The notes beneath the pieces are model-generated. The model was not told the origin of the DNA, did no database searches, and was given only the letters and a program-made list of their open reading frames with translations. This document shows, piece after piece, positions 14,564 through 21,849 of a stretch of DNA of 32,746 bases (the stretch's first letter is position 1; the number at the start of each line of letters is the position of its first letter). This DNA comes from a virus. The stretch is taken from positions 1-32,746 of IMG/VR virus record IMGVR_UViG_3300044799_000158. One strand, written 5' to 3'. The translations under genes were made by a program, and so were the position numbers.

Positions 14564-14736
14564 GACTTCTCCTCAAGGGTGAAATGGTCGCAATCCACGC
14601 TCTCCCGCCGCACGTCCACCACTTGCCCCGCGTGAACCTTAAACCTGATCGCAACCTCGCCATACTGCCGTTTGGCAAGCTCCCCCTCGATCCATGCCAG
14701 ATACTCGCCGATTGATGAGCCCGTTGTCGTCGTCAT
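14560..14736 (-). CDS. DUF2292 (YezD)-like small protein
   Basis: This 58-residue protein starts at the ATG overlapping the HNH stop (ATGA), with AGGAAGG upstream, and ends at TGA 14560-14562. The core YGEVAIRFKVHAGQVVDVRRE matches the pattern of DUF2292/YezD proteins (F-G-x-V-x-I-x-V-x-x-G-x-V-V-x-I-x-R), which are about 60 residues long. Their function is unknown; many occur next to sulphur or transport genes and in phages. It is the last gene of the cargo segment before the terminator. Confidence 0.6.
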   Translation of the reverse strand: MTTTTGSSIGEYLAWIEGELAKRQYGEVAIRFKVHAGQVVDVRRESVDCDHFTLEEKS

Positions 14737-15122
14737 ATCGCCTTCCTGCAGCCCGGGCGGTTGTCTGCATGTAATCTCTTGGATATTTCATCAAGATCAG
14801 GGAGCGTTTCGGGACCATTCGTTATCTTTTTTTTCGAGGAACGCCATAATAACGCACCAAGCATTGATTTGATAAATGATTTTTTCTCCCCCCCCAATTT
14901 GTGCGCACATCTCTTATGGCAATCCCTACAAAGAACGAGCAAGTCAGAATATCCTTCATTCCAGAGATGGTTATAATTTTTGTGGTGAACATCTAGATTT
15001 TTCTTTTCGGAGCAAATTTGGCATTCATGATGAGCTTCCGATAACATCATGGTGCGAATGGATCGCCAATGTCGGGATCGAAGATATATGCCATGATACC
15101 ATAGTTTTAGACGGGTACTCAC
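14733..15122 (-). CDS. HNH endonuclease
   Basis: GTG start at 15122 overlaps the TGA of the glycosyltransferase gene (GTGA); 129 residues. The HNH core is clear: CQICSEKKNLDVHHKNYNHL, then YSDLLVLCRDCHKRCAHKL, giving two CxxC zinc pairs, the His-His catalytic pair and the final His. The C-terminal third is basic and may bind DNA. The gene is visibly richer in A and T than its neighbours (runs of T around 14827-14835 and 14881-14886), which suggests it came from elsewhere. Unusually for a homing endonuclease it is start/stop-coupled on both sides. Confidence 0.8.
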   Translation of the reverse strand: MSTRLKLWYHGIYLRSRHWRSIRTMMLSEAHHECQICSEKKNLDVHHKNYNHLWNEGYSDLLVLCRDCHKRCAHKLGGEKKSFIKSMLGALLWRSSKKKITNGPETLPDLDEISKRLHADNRPGCRKAI

Positions 15123-16441
15123 TTCACGGCCTGCCGCGCCTTCACAAGCGCCAGCAGCTTCTCCACCCGCGCCATGTTCCCTGCCACGTCGATCCCCACC
15201 GAGCGCAGTATCTTCCCATCCTTGCACTCCGGGCATGCCTCGCCGGTGTGGTCCTTCTCGTCATTCGCCAAGGATTGCGCAGAGCATTTGTCACACTTGT
15301 ACTGCCGCTCGATCCCCGCCATGAATGCCGGCAGGTCCTGTAGCGGATTCTCGCTCTCGATGAACGCTACCCCGTTGTCAGTCACGACGACAAACGCCCC
15401 CACGCTCGCAAGGTACCGCTCCGTGATCCTCTCGATCATCTCGTGGCTCTGCGTCGGGTAGTTCAACCCCTGTTTCTGGATCATCTTCTCCACGTTGGTA
15501 AACGGCACCTCGCACATAATCCCTTGGTCCGTGGAGTACATCTGCTGATGGGACAGCCGCCACGCGCTGATGTGGTTCTTCTTGTAGTACAAATGCATCT
15601 CGGCAGTCAGTACCCCGCTATTCGTCATTACCTTGCCGTCCGCCGGTGTATACGGGTGCTCGTGCGTGATCCACTTCCCGTCATCGCCCACCGTGTAGCC
15701 GGTGAAGCGTTCCTTATTGTGCGGGAAACCGTAATCGCATCCGCAGAGAAACACCGTGCCGTACCCCAACCGATCCGCAACGAACATCTGCATGGGTGGG
15801 CTGCACGCAAAGATCGTGATCTTTGTCCTGATGTAGAAGTGGAACGTCGGATTCCGCGGCGGCCCATCACGCCAGGTATACATGCGTTTCTGCGTCGTCT
15901 CGTAAAATGAATCCGGATGCCCGTTGTCCTGAATATAGAGCAGCATTTCGCCCGGCCAGGTCGCAACCATCTCGGGAGTGATCCCGGGGTGAAGCACGAG
16001 CTTCGTCCGCGTCTTGCTCCAATCCACGCCCTTGATCTCATCCCACCCGGAGAACGGGTCAAGGCACACGATATGCGTCGGCTCGATCCCATGGTACATG
16101 AGGGTGAGCGCATGAGACGTGCTGCATAGTATCCCTCCCTTCCACTGCTTCAAATGCTTGATCGAGTGGTCCAGTGACGGCCCCGAACCGATGATAACGC
16201 AAGGCACCTTGTCCACCTTCGGCTCATCGGAGATGTCCCGCGCGCGCCCTGCTTTGAACGCCTCCACGATGGGCGTCCAGTTCTCGGCGCTGTTGCACTC
16301 CTCGATTATGAGTTGCTTGTGTTTCGTTCCTTCGTTGTATGCGCCGGAAAACGAGCGGATTGTCCTTTCGTTTTTTTCGACGGGCTTCTCTATCGTCGAT
16401 GTCATCCCGTCAACCGCGCCTGTTGCCAATTGGTCAGACAT
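15119..16441 (-). CDS. MAF/DUF115-type glycosyltransferase with C-terminal zinc ribbon
   Basis: The 440-residue protein starts at ATG 16441 after GGAGAGAGC. Residues 78-130 hold the hallmark of the DUF115/MAF (motility accessory factor, MptE-like) family: VPCVIIGSGPSLD (GSGPSLD at 85-91), then SHALTLMYHGIEPTHIVCLDP. MAF enzymes of Campylobacter, Aeromonas and relatives transfer CMP-activated nonulosonic acids to flagellin; the DUF115 fold is shared with sialyltransferase-like enzymes. A later YGTVFLCGCDYGFP segment matches the usual second conserved block. Two CxxC pairs (383-386 and 403-406) form an extra zinc ribbon not usual in MAF. Its upstream neighbour, ten bases away, makes CMP-nonulosonate, so the pair would supply donor and transferase. 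Acceptor unknown. Confidence 0.7.
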   Translation of the reverse strand: MSDQLATGAVDGMTSTIEKPVEKNERTIRSFSGAYNEGTKHKQLIIEECNSAENWTPIVEAFKAGRARDISDEPKVDKVPCVIIGSGPSLDHSIKHLKQWKGGILCSTSHALTLMYHGIEPTHIVCLDPFSGWDEIKGVDWSKTRTKLVLHPGITPEMVATWPGEMLLYIQDNGHPDSFYETTQKRMYTWRDGPPRNPTFHFYIRTKITIFACSPPMQMFVADRLGYGTVFLCGCDYGFPHNKERFTGYTVGDDGKWITHEHPYTPADGKVMTNSGVLTAEMHLYYKKNHISAWRLSHQQMYSTDQGIMCEVPFTNVEKMIQKQGLNYPTQSHEMIERITERYLASVGAFVVVTDNGVAFIESENPLQDLPAFMAGIERQYKCDKCSAQSLANDEKDHTGEACPECKDGKILRSVGIDVAGNMARVEKLLALVKARQAVK

Positions 16442-16451
16442 TGCTCTCTCC

Positions 16452-17261
16452 TTATTGCTGATTTAGATTGCCGGCAAATCTTGCCAGCACGGATGCGCTC
16501 TTCTGCTTCGTAGCCCCGTATTCCTGGTAGACCATCGGTCCGCGTCCTTTGAGGATGAACTTCTCCATGGCCAGCTCCCCCATCTCAAACTCGACAAGGG
16601 TATCGACATCAACCCACTGCCATGGCTCCGATGGAAAGTAGTAGAGCGTGGTCCCCGCCTGATCCGACTTCGCCGCTTCCCTGTCCATGTCTTTGTCAAG
16701 GTCTGATTCGTCGGTGTCCTGATACCACAGATACCAAGCCGGGGAAGTAACAATCCAGAATCCCGCCTCCCCGAGATACCCATACCGCTTATCAAAGAGC
16801 ATGGTATGCGCCCTGTTTCTTCCAAGGTCTTTCAGTAGCACCATTTCCCGCATTGGCCGCAGCGGTCGGATACAATCAGCCCCGATGGAGCGATACATCC
16901 GGATGCCATTGTCAAAGTCCCCGGGGAGATTGAGCGGATTCGTCGGGAGGATCGTCAACACCGTGTCGAAGTCAGTCCCATGCTCGCGCATGATCTGCCT
17001 GATGCCATGGACCATCGGCCTGCACGCCGCCGCCTCGTTCGCGTCCGGCCAGTCGGGACGGCGGATCACTTGTGCGCCGTACTGGTTTGTGATGTCCGCT
17101 ATCTCATCGTCGTCGGTACTGACATATACCGCGTCGATCAGGTGCGATTCCCGCGCCTGAATGATAGCCCATGCAAACAGTGGGTGCCCGCAGAATAGCT
17201 TGACATTTTTCCTCGGCAATCGTTTCGACCCTCCGCGCGCGCAAATCAAAGCTGCTGTCAT
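16452..17261 (-). CDS. Acylneuraminate (nonulosonate) cytidylyltransferase
   Basis: The 269-residue protein starts at the ATG overlapping the permease stop (ATGA). Residues 8-19, ARGGSKRLPRKN, are the signature nucleotide-binding motif of CMP-sialic acid synthetases (ARxGSKxLxxKN). VYVSTDDDEIADITNQYGA, ILPTNPLNLPGDFDNGI and the late QWVDVDTLVEFEMGE (the metal-binding DxD region) follow in the family order. The enzyme would join CTP to a sialic, legionaminic or pseudaminic-type acid, giving CMP-nonulosonate and pyrophosphate. Which acid cannot be told from sequence alone. The family is usually about 220-240 residues; the extra C-terminal 30 or so residues (GPMVYQEYGATKQK) are unassigned. Directly precedes the MAF-like gene. 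Confidence 0.85.
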   Translation of the reverse strand: MTAALICARGGSKRLPRKNVKLFCGHPLFAWAIIQARESHLIDAVYVSTDDDEIADITNQYGAQVIRRPDWPDANEAAACRPMVHGIRQIMREHGTDFDTVLTILPTNPLNLPGDFDNGIRMYRSIGADCIRPLRPMREMVLLKDLGRNRAHTMLFDKRYGYLGEAGFWIVTSPAWYLWYQDTDESDLDKDMDREAAKSDQAGTTLYYFPSEPWQWVDVDTLVEFEMGELAMEKFILKGRGPMVYQEYGATKQKSASVLARFAGNLNQQ

Positions 17262-18097
17262 CCCTTCACCCCTCCATCAACCGTGTAGTCCATCAAATGC
17301 TTTCGCCCTGCCAGAAATATGAGTAGCGTAGGAATGAACATCCCCACGCCCATTGCCATCTTGATATTTATCATGCTTTCAGTTCCGCCGACGCTGCTTG
17401 CCACAGTCCATATTTGATTGGTGAATGCGACAACCACCGTCTGCATTTTTGGGGAAATAAGATTGATCGACTGCCAGAGATAGTCGCCCATAAACTCCAT
17501 ACCCTTGCCTATGGCAGTCAGAGCAAAGACAGGCTTAGAAATAGGCAGCACGATATGCCAGAGTGTTTGAAGGTCAGTAGCCCCATCGAGTACCGCCGCC
17601 TCGAAATATCCATCAGGCATGCTTTTCAAGAATTGCCATGCGATGATGATCCCTGATGGAACGGCAAGACTTTTGAGCATGACGGCAGGCAGTCCCGATA
17701 TTCCCATGTAACGCATTTCCAGAAACAAAGGGATGATGATCACGGTTGAAGGAATAGCCATGGCGATTACTAGTATTACCAGAGTAAGCCGACGCAGCCG
17801 TGCCTTCATCTTCACCATGGCAAACCCGCCAGCGAGCGCAAGTATGCCGCTACCGATTGCTACCACAGCAGCGTAAATCATGGTATTGGCGTACCAGCGC
17901 GCCACAGGTCCAGCCCTTGAAAGCGCCGCATAGTTGCCGAGTGACATTTCGGCAAAGTTGATCGTGCGTAGATTAACGAACCTTGCGCCCAACCCTGTGC
18001 CGAGAGATAGCAAGGCCATGCAAATAAGCGGAACGTAAAAGACAGCGACAAGTAGCCAGGGAAGGCGCTTCAATTCATCCTCACTATGAAAGCCCAT
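17258..18097 (-). CDS. Carbohydrate ABC importer permease, MalG type
   Basis: I choose the ATG at 18097 (279 residues); upstream sequence in the same frame is not membrane-like, and the ribosome site here (ATCCGG) is poor. Six hydrophobic segments are visible, starting PWLLVAVFYVPLICMALL. The cytoplasmic EAA loop is intact at about 166-188: EAAVLDGATDLQTLWHIVLP, which docks on the ATP-hydrolysing subunit. This is the CUT1-family inner permease. Its stop overlaps the start of the cytidylyltransferase. The EAA loop needs an ATPase (MsiK/MalK type), but none is in the window, so the host's shared ATPase would have to serve. Confidence 0.88.
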   Translation of the reverse strand: MGFHSEDELKRLPWLLVAVFYVPLICMALLSLGTGLGARFVNLRTINFAEMSLGNYAALSRAGPVARWYANTMIYAAVVAIGSGILALAGGFAMVKMKARLRRLTLVILVIAMAIPSTVIIIPLFLEMRYMGISGLPAVMLKSLAVPSGIIIAWQFLKSMPDGYFEAAVLDGATDLQTLWHIVLPISKPVFALTAIGKGMEFMGDYLWQSINLISPKMQTVVVAFTNQIWTVASSVGGTESMINIKMAMGVGMFIPTLLIFLAGRKHLMDYTVDGGVKG

Positions 18098-18176
18098 ATT
18101 ACCGGATCTTGTTCTGTACCAATAGAAACACAGACATATCCGGGATGTTGCTTTATGCAAAACAGGAGGTGCTTCA

Positions 18177-18386
18177 TTATTTGAATAATCCAGTCTTATG
18201 ATAAACAAGATTACATTCAGGGCATGCCCAAAGCCCATCTCCTACATTCAAGAGAGGATATTCGCCATGCATAAATATTATTGGAAAACTTCTATCAGTT
18301 TCATTTCCTTGAACTACCTCAGCCATGGTTCCGGCATTTGTTGCATGGCGACAGTATGGTTTTCCATCTTTTATGATAAAACTCAT
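18177..18386 (-). CDS. Small protein with single CxxC zinc motif, inserted between permeases
   Basis: The 69-residue protein starts at the ATG overlapping the first permease's stop (ATGA). It has an early Cys-His pair (YCRHATNAG), and a C-terminal WACPECNLVYHKTG, so a zinc-finger-like site with two extra ligands is plausible. The DNA here is richer in A and T than the permeases around it. It separates the MalF- and MalG-type genes, which are normally adjacent, and leaves an 80-base gap before the second permease. No family recognised; it may be an inserted phage gene. Confidence 0.5.
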   Translation of the reverse strand: MSFIIKDGKPYCRHATNAGTMAEVVQGNETDRSFPIIFMHGEYPLLNVGDGLWACPECNLVYHKTGLFK

Positions 18387-19195
18387 CTTTTTACTCTCCT
18401 TACCGCGAGCATGATCAACCCAAATGCCGCCAAGTAGATCGCCGTCTCCGCGCTGGCGAGTCCATATTTCACCTGTGCAAATCCGGTGTCATATATCTGC
18501 CACACCGGGGACCCCGATGCGCCCTGCGGCCGCGCGCGGGAGATAATCTGGATGGTCTCCCATATTTGCGTTGCACCGATCATCGAGAGAATTACCAGCG
18601 CCGCGAGAATCTTGGATATGCCCGGCAGGATGATGCGCCACCGTATCTGCCCCTCCCGCGCCCCGTCGATCCGCGCCGCCTCCCGCACGTCGCCCCCGAT
18701 GGATGCCGCAAGCACCGATATGATCATTGCATTCCCGCTTGCCGCGGCCGCCACTATGACAAGGCTCATTGCCGCAATCGCCGTCCATCGGTTCGCCCAT
18801 ACGTTGATAATGCCAGCAAGTGGGCCGGTGAAAGGATGCAGAACCCATATCCACAGCGCCGCTATCATCACCCCCGCGGCTAGTCCAGGCACATAGAGCG
18901 CTGTCTGTATCTTCTTGCGCATTCGCTTAGGAAGGTCGGCAACCAATAGGCCAAGCGGGATGCCTATCCCAAAGTTGCCGACCGTTATCAGCACCGCATA
19001 CGCCAAGCCATTAACGAGTGACCCCATGAATCGCACGTCTCCCAGTGCCGTGACGTAATTGCGCAAGCCCACGAATGCGTTGTCCTGAAAGTCGATCTTC
19101 CACAATCCGACCACTGCTGATACCGCCATAGGAAGGATAAAAAAGAGCACGCACAATGCAAGACTCGGCAGTATCAACAGGGCGGATCGGTTCAT
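18383..19195 (-). CDS. Carbohydrate ABC importer permease, MalF type
   Basis: The 270-residue protein has six predicted membrane helices, beginning ALLILPSLALCVLFFILPMAV. The EAA loop is at about 172-192: EAARIDGAREGQIRWRIILP, with the conserved G and LP positions. This is the CUT1 family permease that pairs with a MalG-type partner to form the import channel for an oligosaccharide or glycoside. It starts right after the stop of the binding-protein gene and ends overlapping the small zinc-finger gene, as expected for a SBP-MalF-MalG operon that gained one gene. Confidence 0.88.
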   Translation of the reverse strand: MNRSALLILPSLALCVLFFILPMAVSAVVGLWKIDFQDNAFVGLRNYVTALGDVRFMGSLVNGLAYAVLITVGNFGIGIPLGLLVADLPKRMRKKIQTALYVPGLAAGVMIAALWIWVLHPFTGPLAGIINVWANRWTAIAAMSLVIVAAAASGNAMIISVLAASIGGDVREAARIDGAREGQIRWRIILPGISKILAALVILSMIGATQIWETIQIISRARPQGASGSPVWQIYDTGFAQVKYGLASAETAIYLAAFGLIMLAVRRVKR

Positions 19196-20458
19196 TTACT
19201 GTAGCGCCTCGTTCGCCGCCTTCTCATAATCCTTGATCAGCTTTTCAGCGTCGATCTTGCCGTCAAAGAATTGCGCCAGAAGCGGCATGAGCACCGGGCG
19301 GAATGCGGGATACTTCGGAGTCTCCCCGCCCATGTCATAGGCGCCGTACTTGTTCACCACGTCGGCGAGCTGCTGCATGTTGCGCGCGGTATTCGTGTTC
19401 GCCATGCCTACGATGCTTGCAACCCCGGATCCCTGAGTGACGATCTGCTTCTGAAATCCTTCATCCGAACAGAGCACCGCAAGTTCCGCGCCGATCTGAT
19501 TCAACCGCTTGTCCTTCTTGTCCATGGCGACGACAGCGGCGTAATTCAAGAATGTTCCGGTGCTCTTGACCCCGGGTGCAAGCGGGAACGGATACCAAGC
19601 AGACTTGAATGCTTCGGGAATAGCGCCTGCCTTGACCTTCGCCCCTACCTCCCCGAGGAAGTCCGGGAATATAGGCTGTGCCGCTGCCTTGCCTTCTGCA
19701 AAGATGGACACCATGTCGTCGTCAATGAGCTGGCTTGCATTCGGTGCCGCGTAACCCTTGGCAATCATGTCCTTCAACCATGCGAGCGTCGCGCGCATCT
19801 GTGGGGAATTGATAGCCACTTTTGAGTAATCGTTGTTTTTGAAAAACTCCACACCGAATGAAGTAAACCATGCCGTGACATAGGGAATGGGATTCGACCC
19901 TGAGAAAAATACGGTGCCGTATTTCCCCTTGGTTTTTGCCAGCCTCGCAAACTCCATGAACTGCGCCATGGTCCAATTACTCCCCGGCGCCGGCAGCTTG
20001 AATCCCACCTCCTCGGCAAGCGACACATTTACGCTCAGTCCAAGCGGAGCCACGGTCTGCGGAAGCGCATAGACATGCCCGTCCCTGGTAGTCCGCGCAA
20101 GGATTGCAGGCTCATACTTTTTCAGGTCGGCAGGAATGTACTCCTTCAAATCAATTGCCTGCCCGGCCTTGAAAAGTTTCGATGAGCGCATGACGGTGAT
20201 GGCCACCACGTTCGGAGCGTTGCCGCTGGCAATCATCGTCTCCAGCGTCATGTCCACCGCGCCCTGTAGCGTCCCCTGGATGAGCTCCACAGTCACCCCG
20301 GGGTAGCGCTCCTGGATGAGTGTGGCAGCGCGGGAGAAGACCGTCGGCCATGCCTGCCCTGCAAGCGGCGTGTCCCCCTCGTGCAGCAGCGTGATCTTCT
20401 GCGCGTTCAGTGAGAAGGCACAAAGGATCGCAATCAAGACAAAAGTGATTCGTTTCAT
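19196..20458 (-). CDS. Extracellular solute (sugar)-binding protein of ABC importer
   Basis: The start is the ATG at 20458 (420 residues), set by GGAGGTACCT. The N-terminal signal peptide reads MKRITFVLIAILCAFSLNA with cleavage near Ala20; a cysteine at residue 12 is not in a normal lipobox, so the protein is probably soluble periplasmic or poorly anchored. The body has the family-1 binding-protein pattern: ITLLHEG near the start, APNVVAITVMRSS, LFKAGQAIDLKEYIP and DGHVYALPQTVAPLGLSVN, then SNWTMAQFMEFARLAK. This is the CUT1/MalE-like group that binds sugars. Substrate cannot be inferred. It leads a run with two permeases. Confidence 0.9.
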   Translation of the reverse strand: MKRITFVLIAILCAFSLNAQKITLLHEGDTPLAGQAWPTVFSRAATLIQERYPGVTVELIQGTLQGAVDMTLETMIASGNAPNVVAITVMRSSKLFKAGQAIDLKEYIPADLKKYEPAILARTTRDGHVYALPQTVAPLGLSVNVSLAEEVGFKLPAPGSNWTMAQFMEFARLAKTKGKYGTVFFSGSNPIPYVTAWFTSFGVEFFKNNDYSKVAINSPQMRATLAWLKDMIAKGYAAPNASQLIDDDMVSIFAEGKAAAQPIFPDFLGEVGAKVKAGAIPEAFKSAWYPFPLAPGVKSTGTFLNYAAVVAMDKKDKRLNQIGAELAVLCSDEGFQKQIVTQGSGVASIVGMANTNTARNMQQLADVVNKYGAYDMGGETPKYPAFRPVLMPLLAQFFDGKIDAEKLIKDYEKAANEALQ

Positions 20459-20519
20459 AGGTACCTCCATGATTGGAGGAATTTAGCAGGAAGGGAGTTG
20501 AAATTACTATGTCAAAACG

Positions 20520-20795
20520 TCAACAGTTCACTATGGCCATAATCCGTCGCGGTGACAATTCGTGTCTTTTCGCCAGTTGCTTATAGCTGGACATGCATGT
20601 TCCGCCCGTGGAAAGCATCTCATGGAATTGCGCCTTGATGATATCGTCCCGCCCGTCCTTGATCTTGCGCGGCCAGTATTTAGCCTCGCCGCCAAACTCC
20701 CTTAGAAATTTCTCTGCGCCTTCCCTGCCGACAAGACTCACAAGGATAGACGTGGCGGATGTCTCGGTGTTAGATGTGGTGTCTTGATTCTTCAT
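20520..20795 (-). CDS. Mor-like transcription activator family protein
   Basis: The 91-residue protein starts at ATG 20795 one base after the previous stop (TAGATG). The stretch FLREFGGEAKYWPRKIK followed by SSYKQLAKRHELSPRRIMAIV matches the Mor/C family plan: a FGG-x3-Y-x-P dimerisation region, then a helix-turn-helix ending in a recognition helix. Mor of phage Mu activates middle promoters. It lies between the minor head gene group and the sugar importer, so it could switch on the cargo cassette or late genes. The 5' third is Ser/Thr-rich and unstructured. Confidence 0.6.
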   Translation of the reverse strand: MKNQDTTSNTETSATSILVSLVGREGAEKFLREFGGEAKYWPRKIKDGRDDIIKAQFHEMLSTGGTCMSSYKQLAKRHELSPRRIMAIVNC

Positions 20796-20936
20796 CTACG
20801 CGGCTTTCTTCCTGAGAGTCCGCAGTCTCGCCTTGGCTTCCTCCGATAAGGGGAATAGTTCAAGATGTCTTCTTTTGGCAGTATTGAGTCCGAGATAGAT
20901 TATTCCATAAGACGATCTATCGAACGATGGGTCCAT
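20796..20936 (-). CDS. 46-residue basic hypothetical protein
   Basis: The ATG at 20936 lies inside the end of the minor head gene (20-base overlap) and the frame stops at TAG 20796-20798, directly before the Mor-like ATG. The product begins MDPSFDRSSYGIIYLGLNTA and ends in a basic helix (EEAKARLRTLRKKAA). It fills a gap that would otherwise be empty. No family recognised. No strong ribosome site, so translation would be coupled to the gene above. Confidence 0.45.
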   Translation of the reverse strand: MDPSFDRSSYGIIYLGLNTAKRRHLELFPLSEEAKARLRTLRKKAA

Positions 20937-21849
20937 TTTCCTTCGCCCATTCGTTAAACGGCATGTAAGGAATTATACCCTGATCCCGCGTGCGGCGCAA
21001 CTGTGGGGAATAGCCCGCGACCTCGAAGCGCAGCTTACACCTACAATTTATTCTCTGCTCGGCCGACAATCCTTCCCATGCAGGGTACGGCGCGGTCTCC
21101 CCGTTAGGGAAGTGAAACAGGCCCTCGGCGTCACGCACCTGCCCGTCCATCTCTTGGTGTTGGTCCCGCGTGCGTTCGTCCAGCGTAGCCGACCATACCA
21201 CGCTACCATCGACACCATCCTCTAGCGCCTTGTCATAGGCATCCGCGGTCCCTGCCGCTATCGCCCCCTGCCCCTCGGTGCGGATGATCCGCATAGCCTC
21301 AAAGTTAGTCTTGTTCAGCGCATCCTTGATATCGCGCATCATGTCTTGATACGACTTCCCCTGCGCCAACCCATTGTTCAGAGCGACCCTGATCTTGCCC
21401 CGCGCCTTCATGGAGTAGTTTTTCAGCGCCTCGGCCATAGCCTCGTTCTCTGGATCGGTTATTGCATAGGCCGCCTTGATCGCGTCGGTATTGATGATCC
21501 CCCAATTGAGACTTATCCCGGTAGCGTTGTCTATCGCCCACGCCGAGCGAAAGAATGCAGCCTGGTACTGATCGGGAGAAAGCCGCTTCATCGTCGCCAT
21601 GCTCGCCTTGATCGCGGGGTCCATCTTGCTGACAATGTTCGTCTCCATCGCCGAGTACCGAGCGTACCGCGTCATCGCGGCCTTGCTCAGAATGCCGTCA
21701 ACAGCGTACTTCTCATAGATCACGCCCATTGCCGCGCGTATCTCATCCAGCGCCTTACGCAACACGGAAGCTACACGGCGCTCGTACAACGCCTCACGCG
21801 CTCTCAGTGCTTTTGCCGCCGCGTTTTCCAGAGCGGTCAAATCAGGCAT
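20917..21849 (-). CDS. Minor head protein, Mu gpF / SPP1 gp7 family
   Basis: The 310-residue protein starts at ATG 21849, overlapping the previous gene by 8 bases. The N-terminal half is helical; the C-terminal half has WSATLDERTRDQHQEMDGQ, then LFHFPNG and EQRINCRCKLRF. The T-R-x-x-H-x-x-M-x-G and N-C-R-C motifs are the signature of the Mu gpF-like/SPP1 gp7 head morphogenesis family. These sit inside the procapsid with the portal. Neighbours (portal upstream) agree. Confidence 0.88.
   Translation of the reverse strand: MPDLTALENAAAKALRAREALYERRVASVLRKALDEIRAAMGVIYEKYAVDGILSKAAMTRYARYSAMETNIVSKMDPAIKASMATMKRLSPDQYQAAFFRSAWAIDNATGISLNWGIINTDAIKAAYAITDPENEAMAEALKNYSMKARGKIRVALNNGLAQGKSYQDMMRDIKDALNKTNFEAMRIIRTEGQGAIAAGTADAYDKALEDGVDGSVVWSATLDERTRDQHQEMDGQVRDAEGLFHFPNGETAPYPAWEGLSAEQRINCRCKLRFEVAGYSPQLRRTRDQGIIPYMPFNEWAKENGPIVR

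Noticed and set aside
17258-20458. Looked for an ABC ATPase (Walker A, LSGGQ) to complete the importer
   Set aside because: None found in any frame of the window; the only Walker A seen belongs to the large terminase.
20510-20515. TTGACA on the minus strand ahead of the sugar-binding protein gene, considered as a promoter
   Set aside because: No acceptable -10 hexamer occurs at 15-19 bp; the nearest TAAATT is 24 bp away.
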